A stretch of DNA of 64,000 bases from Sphingobium sp. (GCA_035196065.1 CP136575.1:2396769-2460768), one strand, 5' to 3'; counted from the stretch's first letter, positions 24,295-33,186 are shown. Notes: generated by a model not told the origin, from the letters alone. Made by a program: numbers and translations.

Positions 24295-25616
24295 ACGCCC
24301 AACCAGCTCGCCAGCCGTGGAAGTCGCGGCAGGATCAGCCGTTCAAACAGCAACAACAGGATCAGCGACGCGGCCAATAATGGTAGCAAAATAGCGGCCG
24401 CCAAAATCATCACCGCCACTCCACGCAGCTTGACCGGTACCGGCGGCAATGGTGGTGCACCCAATCCGTCCTGCGGCTTGCGCCTGCGCCACATCACAAA
24501 TCCTGACACGCACAGCGTCAACAGCCCTAGCGCAGTAAGCACCCCAACCAACTGATTGATCCAGCCGAAAAGCTGCCCTTCATGCCAGGCAATGCCATAA
24601 TTGACGATCCGATCGATGACATGCTTGTCGCCGAAATCCTTTCGTTCGACTTCCGCCCCGGTCGCCGCATCAAAGGTGACCGAGCGCACCAGCGGCCGGT
24701 TTTGCGTTTCGGATTTAACCGTCCAGGCCATATCGTTTGACGGGCCATGGGCCTGTGGCGCACCCGGAGGAAGCACCACGACAGGAAATGCCATATCCTC
24801 CGCGACTGCCTTGCGGACGATTTGATCGAGCGAGGTCAACGGCACCCCGGCCGCCTGCTGCCGCAACATAGCATCATGATCATGCGCGGCATGGGGCGAT
24901 GCGGCACCGGTTTTCCAATCCTGCGCGCCTTGTACCCATCCCATTTCTGCCCTGACCGCGCGAAAGGCCTCACCCCAGACACTTGCCCAGGGCAGTCCGG
25001 TGAGCAGCAGGACCAGCACAAGGCCCGAAATCCAGAAACCGATGACAGCGTGCAAATCGCGCCAGAACAGGCGCTTTCCGCTCCGCAGTCTTGGCCAGAC
25101 AATTCCGGCAAGGCCCCTTCCCTCCGGCCACCAAAGGTAGAGCCCTGTCAGGATCATGACGATGGTCCAGCTTGCCGCCAGTTCAACGATCCAGTCGCCA
25201 ACTCGCCCGATCATCAGCGAACCATGTATGTTAGCGAGCGTTGGGGCGATGCGGCTTTCGGGGTCCAGACTGCCCAATACCTTGCCTTGCGGCGAGACGA
25301 AAACGTCGCGCATCGATTTTCCGTCGGCCATCGCGAGGTGCAGCATTGCCGCATCGCCGGGCTTTTCAGGCAAGCGATAGCTGTGAAACTGTGCTCCCGG
25401 AAACGCGCCCATGGCGGCTGCCAAGTGCACATTTGCAGAAACCGCACCATCGGCGTTGCCGCCACGAAAGGCACTTTCTTCCCACCGTTCGATTTGCGGT
25501 TTGAACAGATAGGCCGCTCCGGTCACCGACAGCAGCATCACAAGGGGCAGAACGAACAGGCCGGCGTAGAAATGCCAGCGCCAGATCGTGCGATAAAAAG
25601 CTGTCTTATTCATCAT
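24276..25616 (-). CDS. PepSY-associated transmembrane protein (metal-uptake linked)
   Basis: A protein of about 446 residues with four membrane helices and a large periplasmic PepSY portion. It starts MMNKTAFYRTIWRWHFYAGL, a hallmark of the PepSY_TM family, then LLSVTGAAYLFKPQIE. GLYLWWPEG, DLHAVIGFWISGLVLVLLLTG and LGLLTLCVSGFVMWRRRKP are typical family blocks. Such proteins neighbour TonB-dependent siderophore or metal receptors and are often regulated by iron; some reduce Fe(III)-siderophores. It lies 10 bp downstream of the receptor gene, in the same direction. The start at 25616 excludes an upstream extension that overlaps the receptor. Confidence 0.85.
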   Translation of the reverse strand: MMNKTAFYRTIWRWHFYAGLFVLPLVMLLSVTGAAYLFKPQIERWEESAFRGGNADGAVSANVHLAAAMGAFPGAQFHSYRLPEKPGDAAMLHLAMADGKSMRDVFVSPQGKVLGSLDPESRIAPTLANIHGSLMIGRVGDWIVELAASWTIVMILTGLYLWWPEGRGLAGIVWPRLRSGKRLFWRDLHAVIGFWISGLVLVLLLTGLPWASVWGEAFRAVRAEMGWVQGAQDWKTGAASPHAAHDHDAMLRQQAAGVPLTSLDQIVRKAVAEDMAFPVVVLPPGAPQAHGPSNDMAWTVKSETQNRPLVRSVTFDAATGAEVERKDFGDKHVIDRIVNYGIAWHEGQLFGWINQLVGVLTALGLLTLCVSGFVMWRRRKPQDGLGAPPLPPVPVKLRGVAVMILAAAILLPLLAASLILLLLFERLILPRLPRLASWLGVQRAAE

Positions 25617-25626
25617 CCCGCCCCTT

Positions 25627-27639
25627 TCAGAACCGTGTCCGCAAACCGGCAAAGACGGCGCGGCGTTCAACTGGCTGATAGATGGCAGATGCGGCGGTAG
25701 CCGTAATTACTGCGCTGATATCACCAATGCCGTTTTCGCCCGCCAAATTGCGCATATCCAGAAAAGCATCGACGCCATCAAATAGCTGCGCGCCCGCCGA
25801 CAGACCGATCAGCGTATAGCCCGGCGCCTGCACCGTATTTCGATAATCGGCAAACGCACCCTGCGGCACCCATTCGAAATTCGGGGTAATGTGCAGGCTT
25901 TCGCCACTGATCCGCAATTCAGCGCGATAGACATGGCGCGGCACGACCGGCAGGCGGTTGTCGCCAAACTGAGCATCACCGCGGAAGCGGAAATCGGAAT
26001 AGGTGTAGACTTGGCGCAGCCGCAGCCACGCGGTTGCAGCAATATCGAGACCCGCCTCAATTCCTTGATGCAGCGTGCGGTCGGCATTGAAGGTAGCCGC
26101 CGGAATACCCGTCGCGGGATTGACGTTAAACTGCAGCATCTCATTTCGCAGCGTCGCCCGATAGACGGACAAATCCCAGCCGACGATACCCGCTGTGCCG
26201 CGCATGCCGACCTCTGCGGTCCAGGCTGTCTGCGGCCGCAACGTGGTGACAAGCTGGTTGACCGGAGGAGTGCCAGTTACCTGAAACACTTCGCCAAAGC
26301 CCGGAAACTCCGCTGACCGGCTATAATTGGCAAAGACCTGCACATTATCTTCTGGCTCAAACAGGATGCCGAAGCGCGGTGAAAACGCATTATAGCTGGT
26401 GCCGCCGCTGCGCGATGTCGACAGAGTGACGGAGCGCCGACGAAAGCCGTCCGCATATACAGCGCCCGCAATCAATGACAGACCGTCCACCGGCTGCACC
26501 GTGACTTCACCGTAAAGATTGGCAGTCCGCGCATCTTGGTCAGCGGCGAACGTTATCGCCCCGCGCCGACCAGCAATGTTAACGAACTGACGCGCATTGG
26601 TTGAACCGCGACGGATTTCTCCGCCCAGGGTAAAACTGAGCGGTCCAGCTTCATGCTCCAGCCGAGCGAAAGCACCATAATCAACGCTTTCCTGATCGAT
26701 CACCTGAAAGATCGGGTGATAGAGCGACTTGACGTTGCCGAACAGGCCGACATTCAGTTGCGAAGCACCCCAGTCAAAAGTTGTGCGGTTCTGTATCCGA
26801 ATTGAATCGATGTCGCGTGCCTGATCACCGGCAATGCTCGCCGCGCTGGCCACCCAAGGGGTGCTTAACGCAACAGCCTGTGTAAGCGCACCGGGGATTT
26901 CCTGATTAATGTTGTTGAAGCTGACATAGCTACGGTTGGTGATGCTGTCCGACAGGCGCAGCCCCACATTGCCATGGAAGCGCAATGACCGGCGAGAGGC
27001 CTGAACCCGGCCACCCTCCGATGTATCAGCGCTGATCGCACCCCATGCATCCACCGCATCGCCAGTGACACCGGCAGAGACAAGACCCCGTGCCGTATTG
27101 AAGCTGCCCACGTCAAAACGAGCATAAACGCCTCCAGCCGTCCGTCCGGTCGGTGTCACACCATTGATCGCCCCGCCCAATGTACCGGAACCAAAACGCA
27201 ACCCATTGGCGCCACGAAACACCTGAAGATGATCGAAAAATATCGGCTCCAGTTCCTGGAAATCTCCATTGTCATCGGCGAGGTTGATCGGAATGCCATC
27301 CTGCAACAACGTCAAGCCGCGCATGTGAAAGCCCCGCGAGATACCGGAACCCCGGATCGAAATCCGCACTTCCTGCCCATAACGTGGCTGGAGATAAACG
27401 CCCGGTGAGAAAGAAAGAACGTCTCGCAGGCTTACCGGAAAGCGATCAGCATAGTCTTCGTGATTGACGATATCGACGCCGCCAGGGCGTTGAAGAATTT
27501 CCTCGGCAGCAGCAGTCGACGCCGCCTGACCGGTTACGATGATGGTTGGTTCCGCCGCTTCTTCGGCCTGAACAGACAGCGGATATGCACCCGCAACAAT
27601 AGCGCACGCCAAAACGGCGCGGTTGGATTTGATAAACAT
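25627..27639 (-). CDS. TonB-dependent outer-membrane receptor (iron/copper-type)
   Basis: A 670-residue receptor. The signal peptide ends near VQAEEA, followed by a TonB-box-like PTIIVTGQA. The plug domain includes FPVSLRDVLSFSPGVYLQPR, RISIRGSGI and RGANGLRFGSGTLGGAIN, and the barrel ends with a terminal aromatic region (VFAGLRTRF). The FecA-like plug fits a siderophore or metal chelate ligand. It lies between a DUF2946 gene (upstream) and a PepSY gene (downstream) on one strand; this trio suggests metal uptake. The exact ligand cannot be told. Confidence 0.88.
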   Translation of the reverse strand: MFIKSNRAVLACAIVAGAYPLSVQAEEAAEPTIIVTGQAASTAAAEEILQRPGGVDIVNHEDYADRFPVSLRDVLSFSPGVYLQPRYGQEVRISIRGSGISRGFHMRGLTLLQDGIPINLADDNGDFQELEPIFFDHLQVFRGANGLRFGSGTLGGAINGVTPTGRTAGGVYARFDVGSFNTARGLVSAGVTGDAVDAWGAISADTSEGGRVQASRRSLRFHGNVGLRLSDSITNRSYVSFNNINQEIPGALTQAVALSTPWVASAASIAGDQARDIDSIRIQNRTTFDWGASQLNVGLFGNVKSLYHPIFQVIDQESVDYGAFARLEHEAGPLSFTLGGEIRRGSTNARQFVNIAGRRGAITFAADQDARTANLYGEVTVQPVDGLSLIAGAVYADGFRRRSVTLSTSRSGGTSYNAFSPRFGILFEPEDNVQVFANYSRSAEFPGFGEVFQVTGTPPVNQLVTTLRPQTAWTAEVGMRGTAGIVGWDLSVYRATLRNEMLQFNVNPATGIPAATFNADRTLHQGIEAGLDIAATAWLRLRQVYTYSDFRFRGDAQFGDNRLPVVPRHVYRAELRISGESLHITPNFEWVPQGAFADYRNTVQAPGYTLIGLSAGAQLFDGVDAFLDMRNLAGENGIGDISAVITATAASAIYQPVERRAVFAGLRTRF

Positions 27640-27695
27640 TGTGAATTCCTAATCTGAAACTTGCTAAACGGCCGGGAAGCAGCCGCGATAAAGGG

Positions 27696-28088
27696 TCAGA
27701 TCAGGCACGGCGGTCCTGTTGATGGCGGTGGAGGCGCAGCAAGGCCTTGGCCGATGGTGACACTATCAGCCTGGAATGAAGGCACTCCGGATTGAGCCGG
27801 AGCGAATTTAGACGTGGCAATGCCTTCCGAAGGCAAATGCGTGAAAGAACCGCCCGCAAAGGTACAGGGCTGATGGTCTGCGCTATCCGTCTTGGTAGGG
27901 TCTTGTTTGTGCGTTTTGCCGTCGGTACTCAACCAGACCGTCTGGGTATCGATTCCCGTACAGACAGTGATCGCAAACGCCTTTTCCGTGCTCGGCATCC
28001 AGCCAGCCGGCACCAGCATGCGCGTGGCAAGCACGGCAACCAGCAGGAAAGCGGCGAAGCTTCGCATCGAGGCGGAAAAACGAATCAC
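27696..28088 (-). CDS. DUF2946-family small secreted protein
   Basis: A 130-residue protein with an N-terminal hydrophobic helix (SFAAFLLVAVLATRMLVPAG) followed by WMPS and AITVCTG, the pattern of DUF2946. Cys residues at VCTG and QPCTF and a His-containing stretch (ADHQPC) could bind metal. The C terminus is Pro-rich. DUF2946 genes commonly sit by TonB-dependent receptors and copper genes. It is upstream of and co-directional with the receptor (56 bp). The role is unknown. Confidence 0.65.
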   Translation of the reverse strand: MIRFSASMRSFAAFLLVAVLATRMLVPAGWMPSTEKAFAITVCTGIDTQTVWLSTDGKTHKQDPTKTDSADHQPCTFAGGSFTHLPSEGIATSKFAPAQSGVPSFQADSVTIGQGLAAPPPPSTGPPCLI

Positions 28089-28129
28089 TCCGCGCCTTTA
28101 CTGTTGGCGCCTGATGAGAGGCAAACCGG

Positions 28130-28663
28130 TTAACCCTTAAAATTGCGCCTCTCTTCGGCTGCACGCAGGACGTCATAGGCAGCTTGGCCTGCCTGAAATG
28201 CCTTGGCGGCGTCGGCATTGCCCGGGTTGACGTCTGGGTGAGTTTCCTTGGCGATCTTGCGCCACGCCTTTTTCGCATCTTCGAAACTTGCGTCCGGATC
28301 GAGGCCAAACAACTCGAGCGCACGCATTTCATCCCTGCTGCGACTGCCATCACCCGGGCCCATCCAGCCATAATGCGCAGATTCGCGATAGCCACTGGAA
28401 TCGCGCCTTTCATTGGCCTCACGCTCGGCGGCTTCTTCGGCAGTCAGACCGGCAAAATAATCCCAGCCCTTATTGTACTCCGCCGCATGTTCTTCACAAA
28501 ACATCCAGCGATCGGGATTATTTGGCGATTTAGGCGCGGGGCATTTGCCCGGCCGTTCGCAGCCTACCCTGTCGCAGAGACGCACGGCCTGTGCTTCGCG
28601 CGCAGTTCCATAACCGCGCCAGCGCGGGAAACCCCAATCGTTACTGCGTGAAGATCGAACCAT
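28130..28663 (-). CDS. J-domain (DnaJ-like) protein
   Basis: A 177-residue protein with a C-terminal J domain at about residues 115-175 (LFGLDPDASFEDAKKAWRKI, then ETHPDVNPGN with the HPD motif, and AYDVLRAAEER). The N-terminal half contains CDRVGCERPGKCPAPKSP and FCEEHAAEYNKGWDYF, a Cys/His-rich segment that may bind zinc. It has no G/F region or DnaJ zinc domain, so it is a class III J protein that should activate DnaK for a specific client. It lies downstream of the DUF2946 gene but is separated from it by 41 bp on the same strand. Confidence 0.9.
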   Translation of the reverse strand: MVRSSRSNDWGFPRWRGYGTAREAQAVRLCDRVGCERPGKCPAPKSPNNPDRWMFCEEHAAEYNKGWDYFAGLTAEEAAEREANERRDSSGYRESAHYGWMGPGDGSRSRDEMRALELFGLDPDASFEDAKKAWRKIAKETHPDVNPGNADAAKAFQAGQAAYDVLRAAEERRNFKG

Positions 28664-28715
28664 GCCGCCGCCTTAGCGACGGCCGGGCAACCTTGCTAGG
28701 CCGAAAGCGGCTAAA

Positions 28716-29348
28716 TCACATCCCAGCCGCACCGGCCATCATTGCCCCGGAGAACATCGACCCGATAATCGCAGCAGCAACCACGCCACCGATGATGACG
28801 GATGCGATGACATAGACCAAAATGGTCACCACGGTCATTCCCGCAACCTTTTCCTGCGGTACTTCAAGAACGGGACGCACGCCGAGGTAAATCAGGTATA
28901 CCGCATAGGCCATTGCAGCGAGTGACAGCACCCAACCCAAGACCGGAATCCACGATACTAAGCCGACGACCCAAGTCGGCGTCGCTGCATAAACCATCAA
29001 CTTAGTCGCCTGCACCATATCCGAACTACCGTTGAAACTAGGCGATACAGCCTTGACGATAAAGGCAACCAGCCAGAGCAGGCCCAGGCCGACAAAATAT
29101 CCGACAATGGCAGTCGTAGCCCAATAGCCGAGCCCGAGGCCGGCCATCATGCCGCTGGCTGCCCCCATACCGCCAAGACCAAGACCGAGCACGCCCATGA
29201 ACAGAATGGCAGCAATCGCAGGGACGAGCGCCAATATGCAGGCATAGCCCGAGAACAACCCGCCAACAGTTGTCGTCTCTTTAGCGATGATGTCCCATTC
29301 CGCCTTTGGATTGAGAAGGATATTCTTCGCACGATCAATTACTGCCAT
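28716..29348 (-). CDS. Yip1-family integral membrane protein
   Basis: A 210-residue hydrophobic protein with about five membrane segments. The start MAVIDRAKNILLNPKAEWD and the block AAWDIIAKE-like EWDIIAKETTTV are typical of bacterial YIP1 domain proteins. Gly/Met-rich helices (GVLGLGLGGMGAASGMMAGL) and a central FIVKAVSPSFNGSSD segment follow. Function is unknown. ATG at 29348 is used because GAGGGG lies nine bases upstream; an ATG two codons earlier is too close. Convergent or divergent partners are absent; it lies between the J-domain gene and rnpB. Confidence 0.85.
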   Translation of the reverse strand: MAVIDRAKNILLNPKAEWDIIAKETTTVGGLFSGYACILALVPAIAAILFMGVLGLGLGGMGAASGMMAGLGLGYWATTAIVGYFVGLGLLWLVAFIVKAVSPSFNGSSDMVQATKLMVYAATPTWVVGLVSWIPVLGWVLSLAAMAYAVYLIYLGVRPVLEVPQEKVAGMTVVTILVYVIASVIIGGVVAAAIIGSMFSGAMMAGAAGM

Positions 29349-29483
29349 TATCATTCCCCTCTGAAACAACTGCTCCAGACTAGAAAGAAACACAAAAACC
29401 GGACCAAGTAAACGAAAAGGGTCGTTCCCCGTCGCTGAAAGGCAAGTTATCCGTAACGGCAAGTAACGTGGGAAAAGGAATTT

Positions 29484-29875
29484 GCCAGAGGGTCTATAAG
29501 CCGGGTTCTGTCCTCCGCACCGGCAGAACCGGCGCAGATGTGCGGCCATTCCTCTAGGCGACGCATTGCTGCGGCACTCAAGCAATCAACCCGGGCGACG
29601 GAGTGGAGGAAACCCATATGCCGCCCCTATTCGATTTTGCTCCCGGTGGGGTTTGCCGTGCCGCGAATGTTGCCACCCACGCGGTGCGCTCTTGCCGCAC
29701 CCTTTCGCCCTTACCCGGCCGAAGCCATGGCGGTCTGCTTTCTGTTGCACTTTCCCTAAATCAGAAATCGCTCTCTGACCCGCCGGGCGTTACCCGGCAC
29801 CGTTCCTCGCTGGAGCCCGGACTTTCCTCTCCTGCCGCCATAAAGCAACAGCAGCGGCCGCCCGACCCTCTGGCA
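29484..29875 (-). ncRNA. rnpB: RNase P RNA, bacterial class A
   Basis: The catalytic RNA that removes tRNA 5' leaders. The minus-strand transcript starts with CCAGAGGGTCGGGCGGCCGC and its end carries GACCCTCTGG, giving the P1 helix (about 29865-29874 with 29485-29494). GAGGAAAGTCCGGGCTCC and ACAGAACCCGGCTTATAGAC are the conserved P4/CR regions. The 5' end lies only about 2 bases after the amidase stop codon, so it has no intergenic promoter and may be read from the amidase transcript or from a promoter inside it. Confidence 0.95.
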
Positions 29876-29877
29876 CC

Positions 29878-30567
29878 TCAGGCAATAGCAGGTCCGCCTT
29901 CATATTCCAACAACAGGCTCCAAAGGATCGCACGGCACTGGCCGTCTATGATGCCATCAACATTTTCGGGACGGAAACGGCGTTGGAATGCGACAACCAC
30001 TGCGGGGCCATCAGCAACGCCATAGCCATAGCGTTCCAGAGCCAGCAGGAAAGCCGCGTCACTCCAACCCGGGTCAACAGGATTCTTGGTCGGCCGCGGA
30101 ATAGCCAGGCCTAACTTCGCTAGCCGTTCCCAATCGAACAACTCGCCTGGATCCTGTTTGCGGGCGGGCGCGACATCGCTATGACCGACGACATTGCGTG
30201 GGTTTATTCCATAAGTTCCCATGATTTCAGCGATCAATGGCACCAGCGCGTCCATCTGCGCTTCGGGAAAAGGGCGATAGCCCCATTCATGCCCCGGATT
30301 GACGATTTCAATACCGATGCTCGCACTATTGCAATCGGTAACGCCACGCCAATAGGACAGGCCGGCATGTTGCGCGCGCTGCTCCTCCCGCACCATGTGC
30401 ACAATCTGCCCATCCTCCTCGACAACATAATGAGCCGATACCTTGGATGCAGGATTAGCCAGCCATTCGATCGCTGCTGGCCCGCTCTTCATGCCGGTGT
30501 AATGGAGGACGAGCATCGTGATCGGCAGCGTGCGCTCGCCGAAATTGGGGGATGGGTACCAAATCAT
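29878..30567 (-). CDS. N-acetylmuramoyl-L-alanine amidase, AmpD-like
   Basis: A 229-residue zinc amidase that cleaves the muramic acid to L-alanine bond. The amidase_2 domain has LVLHYTGMKSGPAAIEWL with the first His ligand, VSAHYVVEEDGQ, GIEIVNPGHEWGYRPF and GHSDVAPARKQDPG with the last ligands. The C-terminal domain (FLLALERYGYGVADGPAVVV, AFQRRFRPENVDG) is a peptidoglycan-binding repeat. No signal peptide is evident. It lies downstream of marR-hisE-HIT and immediately precedes rnpB. Confidence 0.92.
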   Translation of the reverse strand: MIWYPSPNFGERTLPITMLVLHYTGMKSGPAAIEWLANPASKVSAHYVVEEDGQIVHMVREEQRAQHAGLSYWRGVTDCNSASIGIEIVNPGHEWGYRPFPEAQMDALVPLIAEIMGTYGINPRNVVGHSDVAPARKQDPGELFDWERLAKLGLAIPRPTKNPVDPGWSDAAFLLALERYGYGVADGPAVVVAFQRRFRPENVDGIIDGQCRAILWSLLLEYEGGPAIA

Positions 30568-30621
30568 TGTCGCACCATAGGCTTTACTGCTGTCAAAGCA
30601 AAGACTTGCCCTTGGCCGCCA

Positions 30622-30999
30622 TTAGCGAACCAGCATAGGGCCCAACGGGCGACCACCAAAAATATGAACGTGCAGATGCGGCACCTCCTGATGGGCATCA
30701 AGACCAGCATTTGCGAGCAAGCGATAACCCGGCTGAACCAGACCATTTTCACGGGCGACATGACCAACGGCGCGAATGAAACCAGCAATTTCAGGCTCGC
30801 TGGCACGGTCGCTGAAATCATCCCAACTGACATAGGCGCCCTTGGGGATCACCAATATGTGCGTCGGCGCCTGCGGGTTGATGTCGTGAAAGGCCAGCGC
30901 CCATTCGTCTTCGTAGACAGTGCGATTGGGAATTTCCCCGCGCAGGATTTTTGCGAAAATATTTTGGCTGTCATAAGGCGCGGTTGCATCAACGGGCAT
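30622..30999 (-). CDS. HIT-family nucleotide-binding hydrolase
   Basis: A 125-residue histidine-triad protein. The triad is EVPHLHVHIFGGRPLG near residue 110, with the upstream AFHDINPQAPTHILVIPKG block of the Hint branch. Family members hydrolyse purine nucleoside phosphoramidates. It follows hisE by 3 bp on the same strand, so co-transcription is likely. The physiological substrate is not known. Confidence 0.93.
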   Translation of the reverse strand: MPVDATAPYDSQNIFAKILRGEIPNRTVYEDEWALAFHDINPQAPTHILVIPKGAYVSWDDFSDRASEPEIAGFIRAVGHVARENGLVQPGYRLLANAGLDAHQEVPHLHVHIFGGRPLGPMLVR

Positions 31000-31002
31000 G
31001 GA

Positions 31003-31332
31003 TCACTCCTTGTTGGCGACATCTCGGCTGGCCTTTTCCGCTATCCCGGAAACGCCTTCGCGACGTTCAAGTTCGTTCAAAACATCATCTAGGCTGAGAT
31101 CGGACTCGGCCAGGAGGATCGCCAGATGGAACAAAAGATCGGCAGCCTCGCTGGTGAGCTTTTCAGGCGTTTCGCAAAGCGCGGCGATGATCGTTTCGGT
31201 CGCTTCTTCGCCAACCTTTTCGGCAATTTTTTTCCGGCCCTTGGCAAATAGCGAGGCGACATAGCTCTGGGAGGCATCGCCATCACGGCGCGCGCGGATC
31301 GTTGCTTCCAACTTTGCGATACGCGCGTCCAT
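31003..31332 (-). CDS. hisE: Phosphoribosyl-ATP diphosphatase
   Basis: Converts phosphoribosyl-ATP to phosphoribosyl-AMP, step two of histidine synthesis. The 109-residue protein shows RKKIAEKVGEEATETIIAAL and EAADLLFHLAILLAESDL, the MazG-like metal-binding helices with conserved EExxE and ExxD. The ATG at 31332 shares one base with the upstream marR stop (TGATG); a GTG one codon earlier is possible. Its location with marR and HIT, away from other his genes, is notable. Confidence 0.92.
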   Translation of the reverse strand: MDARIAKLEATIRARRDGDASQSYVASLFAKGRKKIAEKVGEEATETIIAALCETPEKLTSEAADLLFHLAILLAESDLSLDDVLNELERREGVSGIAEKASRDVANKE

Positions 31333-31853
31333 CACCGACCCCTTCCCTGCAACTGCATCACCATGCCGCGCTCCTCTTCAGGGACTAGCCCTTCCAGCAC
31401 GCGCCAGAAGCCTGTCACAGCCTCCTGACCGGCAGTGGCATAAGCACTCGACATGCCGGCGCGCAATGCTTCGAAAAGTTGCACCTCAAGTGCGCTTCCT
31501 GCCTCGGTCAGTCGCAACAGCTTCTGTCGCCGGTCGGTTTCGCCGGCGCGCGTTTCAACCATTCCCTTTGCGGCCAGTTCATTCAGCACACGGCCTAGCG
31601 ACTGCTTTGTGATTGCCAATATGCGCAAAAGTGCACTTACCGGCAGATCAGGCTGGCGCGCGATGAAATAGAGCGCGCGATGATGGGCACGGCCAAAACC
31701 ATGGTCCACCAGAAGTTCATCGACCGATCGGGTCAGCCGGGTATAGCCAAAGTATAGCAGTTCAACCCCGCGCCGCACTTCATCCTCGCGCAGGAAAAGC
31801 GGCGATGCCGGAGGTGAGAGCATTTCGGTGCCAAAGGAAGATGGGACAGCCAT
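31332..31853 (-). CDS. MarR-family transcriptional regulator
   Basis: A winged-helix dimeric repressor or activator of about 173 residues. LLVDHGFGRAHHRALYFIA, then LPVSALLRILAITKQSLGRV and LAAKGMVETRAGETDRRQKL is the characteristic helix-turn-helix and wing. The effector is unknown. It is divergent from ilvE with a 90-bp gap that holds phased TTGACG repeats, so it may control ilvE, itself and the coupled hisE. The start is uncertain; ATG at 31853 is used but lacks a clear ribosome site. Confidence 0.88.
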   Translation of the reverse strand: MAVPSSFGTEMLSPPASPLFLREDEVRRGVELLYFGYTRLTRSVDELLVDHGFGRAHHRALYFIARQPDLPVSALLRILAITKQSLGRVLNELAAKGMVETRAGETDRRQKLLRLTEAGSALEVQLFEALRAGMSSAYATAGQEAVTGFWRVLEGLVPEEERGMVMQLQGRGR

Positions 31854-31854
31854 G

Positions 31855-31870
31855 TTGACGTATCTTGACG
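31855..31870. promoter_or_regulatory. Phased TTGACG direct repeat between marR and ilvE
   Basis: TTGACG occurs at 31855 and 31865, spaced by 10 bp, directly in front of the marR start in the divergent intergenic region. It may be a regulator-binding site or promoter element; function is not shown by sequence. Confidence 0.3.
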
Positions 31871-31942
31871 CACGCCGAAACTGAGTGCAAGCATTTCCTG
31901 ACAAGAGCAATTTACGTAATTTTATTTCACAATGGATTTCTG

Positions 31943-33037
31943 ATGGAACAGTCTCTGCCGGCCCTCATTCGCCTGGATCATCCTGCGCCTGCTTCCGACG
32001 AGGCGCGCAATGGCCTTATTGCGGACCCGGGTTTTGGGCGCGTGTTCACAGACCATATGGTGACTATACGCTATAGTGACGATCTGGGCTGGCATAGCGC
32101 AACGCTAGGCCCGCGCGGACCGCTAAGTCTCGATCCGGCAACGGCAGTGCTGCATTATGCTCAGGAAATTTTTGAAGGGTTGAAGGCCTATCGGTTGACA
32201 GACGGATCGATGGCGTTGTTCCGTCCCGATGCAAATGCGCGGCGCTTCAACCAGTCGGCACGCCGGCTCGCCATGCCCGAATTGCCCGAGCAGTTGTTCA
32301 TAGATTCGATCAAAGCCCTGATCGACGCGGACAAGGCTTGGTTCCCGCCCGTCGAAGGGGGATCAATTTATATCCGTCCCTTCATGATCGCCAGCGAAGT
32401 GTTTCTGGGCGTCAAGCCATCATCCGAATATCTGTTCATGGTAATCTGCTCTGCTGCGGGTAATTATTTCAAAAGCGGCGCTCCCGCGATCAAGATCTGG
32501 ATTTCGGAAAACTATACACGCGCCGCCCCCGGCGGAACCGGTGCGGCCAAATGCGGCGGCAATTATGCGGCCAGCCTGATCGCCCAACAAGAGGCAACCG
32601 GCCAAGGCTGCGATCAGGTTGTATTTCTGGATGCGGCCGAACATCGCTGGGTCGAGGAACTGGGCGGCATGAACCTGTTTTTTGTGTTTGATGATGGCAG
32701 CATGCTGACACCACCTGCCGATGGCACAATCCTGCAGGGGATCACGCGGGATTCGCTGATTCAGCTCGCCCGAGCCGAAGGCCTGACCGTACGCGAAGAA
32801 AATTATGCGATCGATCAATGGCGCGAAGACGCAAAAAGCGGTCGGCTTGTTGAAACTTTCGCCTGCGGGACTGCGGCCGTTGTGACCCCTGTAGGCAGTG
32901 TCCACGGCCGTGATGGCAGCTTCACGATCGGCAGCGGCGGACCTGGCCAGTTGACCGAGAAATTGCGAGCACGGCTGGTCGATATACAGCGCGGCACCGC
33001 GCCCGATCCCTATGGTTGGGTCGACCGGATAAATTGA
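31943..33037 (+). CDS. ilvE: Branched-chain amino-acid aminotransferase
   Basis: Fold-IV PLP enzyme (class IV) catalysing the last step of valine, leucine and isoleucine synthesis. The 364-residue protein carries GSIYIRPFMIASEVFLGVKP, AKCGGNYAASLIAQQEATGQ with the Schiff-base lysine in the AAKCGGNYA area, and ELGGMNLFFVFDDGS. The length and GGTGAAKCGGNYA block fit the larger IlvE form. ATG at 31943 follows the divergent MarR gene. It is followed by tRNA-Gln. Confidence 0.94.
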   Translation: MEQSLPALIRLDHPAPASDEARNGLIADPGFGRVFTDHMVTIRYSDDLGWHSATLGPRGPLSLDPATAVLHYAQEIFEGLKAYRLTDGSMALFRPDANARRFNQSARRLAMPELPEQLFIDSIKALIDADKAWFPPVEGGSIYIRPFMIASEVFLGVKPSSEYLFMVICSAAGNYFKSGAPAIKIWISENYTRAAPGGTGAAKCGGNYAASLIAQQEATGQGCDQVVFLDAAEHRWVEELGGMNLFFVFDDGSMLTPPADGTILQGITRDSLIQLARAEGLTVREENYAIDQWREDAKSGRLVETFACGTAAVVTPVGSVHGRDGSFTIGSGGPGQLTEKLRARLVDIQRGTAPDPYGWVDRIN

Positions 33038-33111
33038 GCAATCGGCCGGTTGCCAAGCAGTTTTAGGACGTTATAAGGCCGCTCGCTCGCCCGATAACGT
33101 GGCGCAGCTGC

Positions 33112-33186
33112 TGGGGTGTCGCCAAGTGGTAAGGCACCGGTTTTTGGTACCGGCATTCGCAGGTTCGAATCCTGCCACCCCAGCCA
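33112..33186 (+). tRNA. tRNA-Gln (anticodon TTG)
   Basis: A full cloverleaf with acceptor TGGGGTG / CACCCCA, anticodon stem CCGGT / ACCGG with loop TTTTGGT (anticodon TTG), T-arm GTTCGAATC and encoded CCA. An ilvE terminator is not seen in the 74-bp gap before it. Confidence 0.95.

Noticed and set aside
24747-25700. 317-codon plus-strand frame
   Set aside because: Antisense to the PepSY protein; Arg/His/Gln-rich shadow translation.
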